The translations under genes were made by a program, and so were the position numbers. Positions 39,146 through 44,961 of a stretch of 64,000 bases of DNA are shown here, piece after piece. Numbering within the stretch: the stretch's first letter is position 1; every line of letters begins with the position of its first letter. The notes below the pieces were generated by a model. The model did no database searches. It worked only from the letters and a program-made list of their open reading frames with translations, and was not told where the DNA came from. The stretch comes from Bin5 sp965220715 (GTDB lineage: Bacteria > Chloroflexota > Anaerolineae > Caldilineales > Caldilineaceae): assembly GCA_965220715.1 (NCBI GenBank), contig OZ244843.1:62001-126000 (forward strand), read 5' to 3'.

Positions 39146-39589
39146 CTAGGCTGATCTGTAGGACTTGGTCTCTTCGACGAATTTGGCGAGAGGTGTGAGG
39201 GCGGTGACCTCGGCGACCAGGTCGAGCGGGAGGTTTTCGAGCTTGCGGAAGCGGACGCAGGATTTGCCCATGTTGAGCTTTTTGCCGGTGGCGAGATAGC
39301 GCTGTTTGAACCAGTCCGACAGCGATTGGTCGGCGTAGACGGTGGTGAGGTAGAGGGACATGTAGTGCTTTTGTGAAGCGAGGGCAATGTACATGAGGGG
39401 CTGGCCGTTGTAGGTGTCGGGGATTACGCTGAGAGGAACGACGTAGGAGATCATGCCGTATTGCATGACTTCTTCGTAGCCGTTGGGCAGGTTGTCGAGG
39501 ATGACGGTGCGGACGGTGGAGATGGCTTCGCGTCTGGCGGGTTCCAGTTCGGACAGATATTCTTCTGGGGTCTTGGCGTCACTTTGCAT
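39146..39589 (-). CDS. DUF1801 (YdhG-like) protein
   Basis: 147 residues, with GGAGGGCCC seven or so bases before the ATG. The sequence TPEEYLSELEPARREAISTV, then LPNGYEEVMQYGMISYVVPL and the later KKLNMGKSCVRFRKLENLPL is characteristic of DUF1801/YdhG-family small proteins. Members have an alpha/beta fold related to iron chaperone frataxin-like proteins. The biochemical role is not firmly established. It is monocistronic, and flanked by repeat-rich gaps. Confidence 0.85.
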   Translation of the reverse strand: MQSDAKTPEEYLSELEPARREAISTVRTVILDNLPNGYEEVMQYGMISYVVPLSVIPDTYNGQPLMYIALASQKHYMSLYLTTVYADQSLSDWFKQRYLATGKKLNMGKSCVRFRKLENLPLDLVAEVTALTPLAKFVEETKSYRSA

Positions 39590-40138
39590 CTTTGGGCCCT
39601 CCGGGGGAGTTTTTGGTTTTTAGTTTTTTGGTGACCCCACTCGTAGGCGGAAGTTCAGTTAGGACTGACCACGAAAAACTTACTCCGATTCTACCGGCGG
39701 CATCCTGTTGTTGTTTCATTTCAGGAGCGTTTTCTCAGGGTCAGTGAATGCTGGTCAGTGCATGTTGGTCAGTGGTTGGCCGCTTATATTTCGAGGCAGT
39801 GGGATATGATCTGAGCGAGTGGTACAGGAGCTGTTTCAGTGTGTGCGATTGAACGCGGCACGGGAGGCGGCTCGATGGATTGGGTCACATTGGTTCAGAT
39901 AAAAATGAAACAGGCAGCCTGCGTTGCGAGTCCGGGGCAGGTACGTTAGAAAGATTAACCCCGTTTCCCTATTTTAGCAGCGGGCGGGTAGCTGGCAAGT
40001 CGGATGGGGCGCGAATTGTGTGTTGGAACTGCAGGTCCGGTTTCCTTGATTTGTTGCGACCGCGGGGAGCCGTTACAGTTGTTCAGCCACGAAGAATACG
40101 ACGTCAGCGGAAGAAAGTCGAATTTTGGAGGGGAGACC
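39590..40138. other. Intergenic region with a short heptamer array
   Basis: It begins with AGTTTTT, GGTTTTT, AGTTTTTT and the tail GGTGACCCCACTCGTAGGCGG (39610-39649), which recurs near 61200 and 62540. Three GGTCAGTG units follow at about 39738-39776. It contains the promoter for the DUF6807 gene, but no clear -35/-10 could be placed. Confidence 0.5.
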
Positions 40139-41080
40139 ATGACTGAACAGAGCGGCCTGCACAATTTCTCACTGGAAGGCGATGAGGTGGCGCTGCCGAA
40201 GGGGGCGTGGGCGCAGTCGCACCGGCTGAATGTGCGCTGGCGGGGCAAGGACCTCGCGGCGCTGAGCCAGGGCGCTTTTCGCGCTTACCTTTTTCCGGTC
40301 TATACGCCGGCCGGCTTTGCGGTGACGAGCGAGTCGCCGCTGGATCATCCGCACCACAATTCGCTGTGGATCGGGGCGGACCATGTGAACTGCTATCTGC
40401 CGTTCGCCAGCGGCGCGTTTGAAGAGGCCAACTATAACTTTTATGTGAACGACATTTTTCAGGGACGGGCGCCGGGGCGCATCCTGGGGGTGGAGGTGGA
40501 AGCGGAGGAGATCGCGGACGACCATCTGCGGCTGGTGCAGACGCTGCACTGGCAGGGTCCGATCGAATGGGGCGCGCCGGAGCGGCGCACGCTGGCGGTG
40601 GAGACGAGGACGATCGACATCCGGCCCGGCGAAGTGGCGAACCTGTTCGACGTGCGTTCGCAGCTGCGGGCGGCGGAGTGGGATCTGCGGATCGGGCCGA
40701 CGCGGCATGCCTATTTTGGGCTGCGCTTGACGGAGGCGCTGCGGGTGACGAACGGGGCGACGATGGTCGATGCCGAGGGCCGTGCGGGCGGCGCCGCGAT
40801 CAGCGGCGAAGTGTCGGACTGGGTGGACTGTTCGGGCACGGTTGCGGCGGGTAGGCGGGCGGGTGCGGCGCTGTTTCCGTATCCGAGCGCGCAGGGGTTT
40901 CCCTGGTTTGTGGCAGATTGGGGGACGTTGACGGTTAATCCGTTGGGGAGTAAGGGGTATGCGTTGAAGCGGGGGGATGTTTTGGATTTTGCGGTGCGGT
41001 TTGTGGTGCATGACGGGGATGTGGAGGAGGCGGATGTTGCGGGGATGTGGGGGAATTTTGTGGGGGAGGGTTTGGGGTAG
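40139..41080 (+). CDS. DUF6807/PmoA-family protein
   Basis: 313 residues from the ATG at 40139, preceded by GGAGGGGAG; an open frame of 45 codons upstream is ignored. The conserved DHPHHNSLWIGADHVN signature, near residue 71 and rich in His, marks the PmoA-like family (DUF6807). Later blocks are FDVRSQLRAAEWDLRIGPTRHAYFGLRL and the end PFPWFVADWGTLTVNP-like strand. Members usually sit beside sugar oxidoreductases and glycoside-related genes, not methane oxidation genes, and probably have a beta-sandwich related to galactose mutarotases. Here it fits the nearby Gfo/Idh/MocA cluster. The last codons become extremely G-rich. Confidence 0.78.
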   Translation: MTEQSGLHNFSLEGDEVALPKGAWAQSHRLNVRWRGKDLAALSQGAFRAYLFPVYTPAGFAVTSESPLDHPHHNSLWIGADHVNCYLPFASGAFEEANYNFYVNDIFQGRAPGRILGVEVEAEEIADDHLRLVQTLHWQGPIEWGAPERRTLAVETRTIDIRPGEVANLFDVRSQLRAAEWDLRIGPTRHAYFGLRLTEALRVTNGATMVDAEGRAGGAAISGEVSDWVDCSGTVAAGRRAGAALFPYPSAQGFPWFVADWGTLTVNPLGSKGYALKRGDVLDFAVRFVVHDGDVEEADVAGMWGNFVGEGLG

Positions 41081-41127
41081 GGAAAGGTTGGAACTTTGAA
41101 GAGGGATGCATCCTAGATTTTTGTGTG

Positions 41128-41245
41128 ACGGTTGTCTGAATCAGGATTTACAGGATTTGGGGATTTTCAGGATGGCAGGCGAACGGCTGATGGCTGGTTG
41201 GCGGATCCTTTTTTCGGCGGGGAAAGGGCGGATTGCAGAGGGACA
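41128..41245 (+). repeat. GGATTT-type repeat unit before the first XRE gene
   Basis: One unit starting TTGTCTGAATCAGGATTTAC with GGGATTTTCAGGATGGC, then GATGGCTGGTTGGCGGATCC. The unit runs straight into the ribosome binding site of the next gene. Five similar units precede the second copy of that gene (43529-44042). Confidence 0.75.
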
Positions 41246-41740
41246 ATGATACGGAATGCACTCAGTCGCATGATGACGGTCGCCAGCTTATTGGAAGATG
41301 GCATCGAACTGGGTTTCGCCGACGGAGCCAAGGGGCTCATTCCCTACTCCGATCTTCCTGAGATCGGGGAGCGTGCGACTCTGTCCACGCTGGAGTTGCC
41401 CAACCCGTACGAGATGGTTCTGAAGACGGCGCAAGGCGCGACGGTCGAGATACCCTGGGACTTCGCCCGTCACTATTGTGACGCATCCTATCGTCCGGCT
41501 GTCGAGGCCATCGCGATGCGGGGGAGCCTTACGCTGGGCCAACGCGTCCGGCGGCTGCGCAACTCTGCCGGGTTGTCCCAGGATGCGCTGGCACGTGCAG
41601 CAGGCATCGGGCGGGTGACACTGGTGCGGTTGGAAAAGGGTGAACAGACGCCGAGGTACAAGACGCTTGAGGCAGTTGCGAGGGCGTTGGGGGTAGGTGT
41701 CTTGGACTTGGTGGTGGAGCCGGAGTTTCTGCGCCAATAG
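41246..41740 (+). CDS. XRE-type regulator with DUF2442-like N-terminus (copy 1)
   Basis: 164 residues from ATG at 41246 with AGAGGG upstream. The N-terminal ~85 residues (IELGFADGAKGLIPYSDLPE, GATVEIPWDFARHYCD) resemble the DUF2442 small beta domain often found in antitoxin-like proteins. The C-terminal half is a Cro/CI helix-turn-helix: LGQRVRRLRNSAGLSQDALA, RAAGIGRVTLVRLEKGEQTP. It probably binds DNA as an antitoxin or repressor, but no toxin gene is adjacent. A near-identical copy lies 2.8 kb away (44051), and homology extends past both gene ends. Confidence 0.75.
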   Translation: MIRNALSRMMTVASLLEDGIELGFADGAKGLIPYSDLPEIGERATLSTLELPNPYEMVLKTAQGATVEIPWDFARHYCDASYRPAVEAIAMRGSLTLGQRVRRLRNSAGLSQDALARAAGIGRVTLVRLEKGEQTPRYKTLEAVARALGVGVLDLVVEPEFLRQ

Positions 41741-41862
41741 CTGCCGCAAGGGGTGCAATACTTTACTGGCATGGCGCGGAGGATCGCGCTAGCTGGAAGA
41801 TGACGCTTGGATGCGCCGCGTTGATATGGCAGTCCACGAAGTATCGGAAAGGGGCGCCAGCC

Positions 41863-42237
41863 ATGAAGCGTCATAAGAAATACGATTTGATACTCTAATC
41901 ACTGAATCGCCAACAGATCGAAACTGCTAAGCGAGTCAACGGGCAAGGTAAGCGTATTACCCATGCTTTGCTTTGCGGGCCTTATGGGCAGATTTTCGGC
42001 ACAGAAAAGCAATGCCTCCAGTATTACTCTGTCTGGCTCGAAGTCTTCCCGCTCTTGTTCGCGAGGAGAAAAAGGGTAAAGCGGGCCAAGATATCTGACT
42101 ACGAAAGTACGTTCAATCTTGTAAACGATCTGATTACGGCGCAAGACGCTTTTGCCAAGCATTATGGAGTTCGTCCTCCGCCTCCGAAATTTCGGAAGCG
42201 TTCTGGTTGTTGTCTGTTGCCTTTCGGACGCAAATAG
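41863..42237 (+). pseudogene. Possible broken small gene with stop at codon 12
   Basis: An ATG at 41863 opens a frame of 11 codons, meets TAA at 41896-41898, then stays open for 112 codons to 42237. The downstream translation is protein-like (RQQIETAKRVNGQGKRITHA, then YYSVWLEVFPLLFARRKRVK and DYESTFNLVNDLITAQDAFA). This suggests a nonsense-mutated gene, but I do not recognise the family and a chance open frame is possible. Confidence 0.35.
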
Positions 42238-42363
42238 CGTCTTTCAATCCCTACCGCTCCCAGTGGGACAGTCTGCGTAGCCGTCCCGCCGATTTTGGAA
42301 TGCCGGGCTCCTACAATTGTCTCAGCAAGTATATTATTCCCATGTCTTTCCTGGAGGCAACTG

Positions 42364-42621
42364 TTGAGTCTGAATATCAGCGACGCTGAGACCTGCCGGA
42401 TGGCAGATGAATTGGCCAGGATGACGGGAGAAACGGCGACTGGCGCGGTTACAGTTGCGTTACGCGAGCAGCTGGAACGCGAGCGGAGCAAACGGGATGC
42501 CACTTTGCTGGCGCAAAAATTGCATGCCATTGGCCAACGCTGCGCCGCTCTGCTGGCGCCGGGGCCGGCTGCGGTCGAGCACGGGGAACTGCTCTACGAC
42601 GAGCGAGGGTTGCCCAAGTGA
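42364..42621 (+). CDS. vapB: VapB-type antitoxin (Rv0623-like)
   Basis: 85 residues from a TTG at 42364, supported by TGGAGG seven bases upstream. The sequence LNISDAETCRMADELARMTG, TATGAVTVALREQLERERSK and the end LLYDERGLPK follow the Rv0623-like VapB antitoxin pattern: a small DNA-binding N-terminus, a central helix and a toxin-neutralising tail. Its stop overlaps a GTG exactly where a vapC toxin gene would start. However, only a stub of vapC follows, so this antitoxin now appears to be an orphan. Confidence 0.75.
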   Translation: MSLNISDAETCRMADELARMTGETATGAVTVALREQLERERSKRDATLLAQKLHAIGQRCAALLAPGPAAVEHGELLYDERGLPK

Positions 42622-42760
42622 TCTTTGGCGTTCGCCAAGTGCGCGAACACCGGCGGTCGGCTCACGCCGAATCGACACATCAGCGATACTCGCCATCTTG
42701 TTCGGCGAGCCGGATGCGCCCCGGGAGGAGACGGTAGTTCGGCGGCCTGCTCTTACCCAG
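42618..42760 (+). pseudogene. Remnant of VapC toxin gene
   Basis: The GTGATC overlapping the vapB stop matches a usual VapC start (V-I), but the frame is lost. About 50 bases on, at 42671-42718, the DNA encodes IDTSAILAILFGEPDA, which is the conserved PIN-domain N-terminus including the first catalytic Asp. Nothing else of the ~130-residue PIN domain can be seen. The toxin is therefore deleted apart from its first strand and helix. Confidence 0.7.
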
Positions 42761-42764
42761 GATG

Positions 42765-42801
42765 AAAAAATCCCCGCTGCCTGGACAGCGAGGACTTTTT
42801 T
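42765..42801. terminator. Bidirectional terminator
   Basis: TCCCCGCTG (42771-42779) pairs with CAGCGAGGA (42786-42794) with one mismatch. A run of six A lies on the left and six T on the right, so it can work for both the vapB side and the converging higA gene. Confidence 0.65.
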
Positions 42802-42832
42802 CTGTCAACAGAGAGAGAACTGAAGGAGGCTG

Positions 42833-43114
42833 TCACCTGTTCACCGCGATGGCTAGCCGGATGTTCAGGGCTTCCAGGACTTTGAACAGGGTATCAATCC
42901 GGGGGTTGCCTTCGTCCGAGAGTGCCCGGTAAAGAGATTGCCGCCCTACGCCACTGACGTCGGAAATAGAGGACATCCCTTTGGCGCGTGCTACGTTGCC
43001 GAGCGCCTTGGCGAAGTACTTGGGGTCGTTTTCCGCCAGCGCCGCGTTCAGGTACTCCACTAGCGCTTCATCGCTGTCTAAGAAATCGACTACGTCGAAC
43101 TTTTTTAGTTTCAT
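42833..43114 (-). CDS. higA: HigA-type antitoxin (addiction module antidote)
   Basis: 93 residues from the ATG at 43114 with GAGGCGAGG upstream; a longer frame to 43231 would run into the toxin. MKLKKFDVVDFLDSDEALVE, YLNAALAENDPKYFAKALGN is the standard head of the addiction-module antidote family, followed by a helix-turn-helix (SDVSGVGRQSLYRALSDEGN, PRIDTLFKVLEAL). It would bind and neutralise a HigB/RelE toxin and repress the operon. It lies 31 bases after the toxin gene, in the toxin-first order typical of higBA. The toxin is broken, so it may be an orphan regulator. Confidence 0.85.
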   Translation of the reverse strand: MKLKKFDVVDFLDSDEALVEYLNAALAENDPKYFAKALGNVARAKGMSSISDVSGVGRQSLYRALSDEGNPRIDTLFKVLEALNIRLAIAVNR

Positions 43115-43145
43115 CGCCTCGCCTCGTGAATCTTTTTTACTACAA

Positions 43146-43451
43146 TTACTTAATAGAGCCTCCTTCAAGTTCACCGGCAATCTGCTGCGCTCGATATATG
43201 TCTCTCTGTTGACTCGACTTATCGCCGCCACAGAGCAGGATTACCACTTTGCGACGACGGATTATGTAGTAGACGCGGTAACCCTGCCCGACGTGGATTC
43301 GGAGTTCGCTTATCCCGCCACCAACCGAGCTGTGGTCGCCAAAGTTGCCATCTTCGATACGCTCAATGCGGGTCAAGATTGAGGCTTTAGCGTGCTGGTC
43401 GCGCAGCCTGTTAAGCTACTTGTCGAAGAGTTCGGTGTAAAGGACTTCCAT
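43146..43451 (-). pseudogene. higB: HigB/RelE toxin with amber stop at codon 12
   Basis: Starting at ATG 43451 on the reverse strand the frame reads MEVLYTELFDK, then TAG (43418-43416), then LNRLRDQHAKASILTRIERI and on to GNFGDHSSVGGGISELRIHV, GQGYRVYYI and LLCGGDKSSQQRDI. Apart from the stop this is a complete 101-codon HigB/RelE-family mRNA interferase. Family members have Trp at the stop position (FDxWL), so one TGG to TAG change explains it. A TTG at 43376 could restart translation but would lose the first helix. The toxin is probably inactive unless the stop is suppressed. Confidence 0.8.
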
Positions 43452-43459
43452 ATATCAAT

Positions 43460-43477
43460 TGTCTCATATAAGAGACA
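43460..43477. promoter_or_regulatory. Putative higBA operator palindrome
   Basis: TGTCTC-N6-GAGACA is a perfect 6-bp inverted repeat with an AT-rich centre (ATATAA), placed 9 bases before the higB start codon. Toxin-antitoxin operons are usually autoregulated at such sites, so this is the likely HigA binding site. Confidence 0.55.
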
Positions 43478-43528
43478 GGGGGTCAAGCTGGAAGGAGAGG
43501 AGGGGGCATCCCAGATTTGGGGTGGATG

Positions 43529-44042
43529 TTGTCTGAAGCAGGATTTGGGGATTTTCAGGATTGCGGGCGAGCGGTTGATGGCTGGTTGGCGTATCCTTTT
43601 TGCGGTGGGGGAATGGGCAGACGTTGTCTGAATCAGGATTTACAGGATTAGAGGATTTTCAGGATAGCAGGCGAACGGTTGATGGATGTTGAGCGGATCC
43701 TTTTTGCGGCGGGGGAAAGGGCAGACTCTGTCTGAATCAGGATTTGCAGGATTTTGAGGGATTTTCGGGATTGCGGGCGAACGGTTGATGGCTGGTTGGT
43801 GGATCCTTTTTGCGGCGGGGAAAGGGCGGACGTTGTCTGAAGCAGGATTTTCAGGATTTGGGGATTTGCAGGATTGCGGGCGAGCGGTTGATGGCTGGTT
43901 GGTGGATCCTTTTTGCGGCGGGGAAAGGGCGGACGTTGTCTGAAGCAGGATTTTCAGGATTTGGGGATTTGCAGGATTGCGGGCGAGCGGTTGATGGATG
44001 TTGAGCGGATCCTTTTTGCGGCGGTTGAAAGGGCAGATTACA
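43529..44042 (+). repeat. Five tandem GGATTT-type repeat units
   Basis: Units of 95-105 bp start near 43529, 43624, 43728, 43833 and 43936 (TTGTCTGAAKCAGGATTTNC). Each has GGGATTTTCAGGATTGCGGG, then GCGGTTGATGGCTGGTTGG, GGATCCTTTTTGCGGCGGGG and AAAGGGCGGACG. The last unit flows into the ribosome binding site of the XRE gene at 44051. A single unit precedes the first copy of that gene. Confidence 0.85.
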
Positions 44043-44050
44043 GAGGGACA

Positions 44051-44545
44051 ATGATACGGAATGCACTCAAACGCATGATGACGGTCGCCAGCCTCTTGGA
44101 AGATGGCATCGAACTGGGTTTCGCGGACGGAGCCAAGGGGCTCATTCCCTACTCCGATCTTCCTGAGATCGGGGAACGTGCGACTCTGTCCACGCTGAAG
44201 TTGCCCAACCCGTACGAGATGGTTCTGGAGACGACCCGGGGCGAGACGGTCGAGATTCCCTGGGACTTCGCCCGGCACTATTGTGACGCGTCCTATCGCC
44301 AGACTGTTGAGGCCATCGCCATGCGAGGGAGGCATACGTTGGGCCAACGCGTCCGGCGGCTGCGCAACTCTGCCGGGTTGTGCCAGGATGCGCTGGCCGG
44401 TGCAGCAGGCGTGGGGCGGGTGACACTGGTGTGGTTGGAAAAGGGTGAACAGACGCCGAGGTTTAAGACGCTTGGCGCGATTGCCGGGGCATTAGGGGTA
44501 GGCGTCTCGGACCTACTGGTCGAACCGGAGTTCCTTCAGCAATAA
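44051..44545 (+). CDS. XRE-type regulator with DUF2442-like N-terminus (copy 2)
   Basis: 164 residues, the same length as the copy at 41246 and differing at a modest number of positions. Some differences fall in the helix-turn-helix (GLCQDALAGAAGVGRVTLVW versus GLSQDALARAAGIGRVTLVR), so DNA specificity may have shifted. The start region (AGAGGGACAATGATACGGAA) and about 40 bases after the stop (CGCAAGGGGTGCAA) are shared with copy 1, showing duplication of a block larger than the gene. It is probably a DNA-binding antitoxin or repressor. No partner gene is visible. Confidence 0.75.
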   Translation: MIRNALKRMMTVASLLEDGIELGFADGAKGLIPYSDLPEIGERATLSTLKLPNPYEMVLETTRGETVEIPWDFARHYCDASYRQTVEAIAMRGRHTLGQRVRRLRNSAGLCQDALAGAAGVGRVTLVWLEKGEQTPRFKTLGAIAGALGVGVSDLLVEPEFLQQ

Positions 44546-44651
44546 CTGTCGCAAGGGGTGCAACGCTCTACTGGCATGGCGCGGCGGATTGGGGCCAACC
44601 ATAGAGATGCGACGAATGACCGCATGCTTAGATGCGGCAAGGTCGGGAAGG

Positions 44652-44680
44652 CTACAATTCCCCAAAATGGGGAAATGTAG
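44652..44680. repeat. Hairpin at the edge of a transposase remnant
   Basis: CTACAATTCCCC and GGGGAAATGTAG form a 12-bp stem with one mismatch around AAAAT. It sits exactly where the transposase-like reading frame begins. Confidence 0.6.
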
Positions 44681-44911
44681 AATCGACTCATTGCTCTCGA
44701 AGACAAGCTGCTAACGCATAAGCGCTCCATCATTGAGACGATCGTCGACAAACTCAAAGATACCTCACAGATGATACATACTCTTCACCGGAGCATCAGA
44801 AACTTCGTTGTCAATCTCTTGGCTGGTCTGATTTACTACACTTGGCAACCTAAGAAGGCTGCTCTACTTCTCTCAGACAAAGACTTGGCTCTCTTGCCGG
44901 CACTGACTTAA
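44681..44911 (+). pseudogene. C-terminal remnant of an IS982-family transposase
   Basis: The frame NRLIALEDKLLTHKRSIIET, DKLKDTSQMIHTLHRSIRNF, VVNLLAGLIYYTWQPKK runs 76 codons to TAA at 44909 with no start codon. The pattern DKxLLxKRxxIETxxDxLKxxSQxxHTxHRS..NFxxNLxAGLxxYTxQPKK is the conserved tail of IS982 transposases. The catalytic DDE part is absent, so it is a dead fragment. It marks past insertion at the boundary of the defence-like island that follows. Confidence 0.78.
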
Positions 44912-44961
44912 CTCCGAACTGGGGTTACTATGTTATTTTGTGACAGGATCCCAACGGACTC

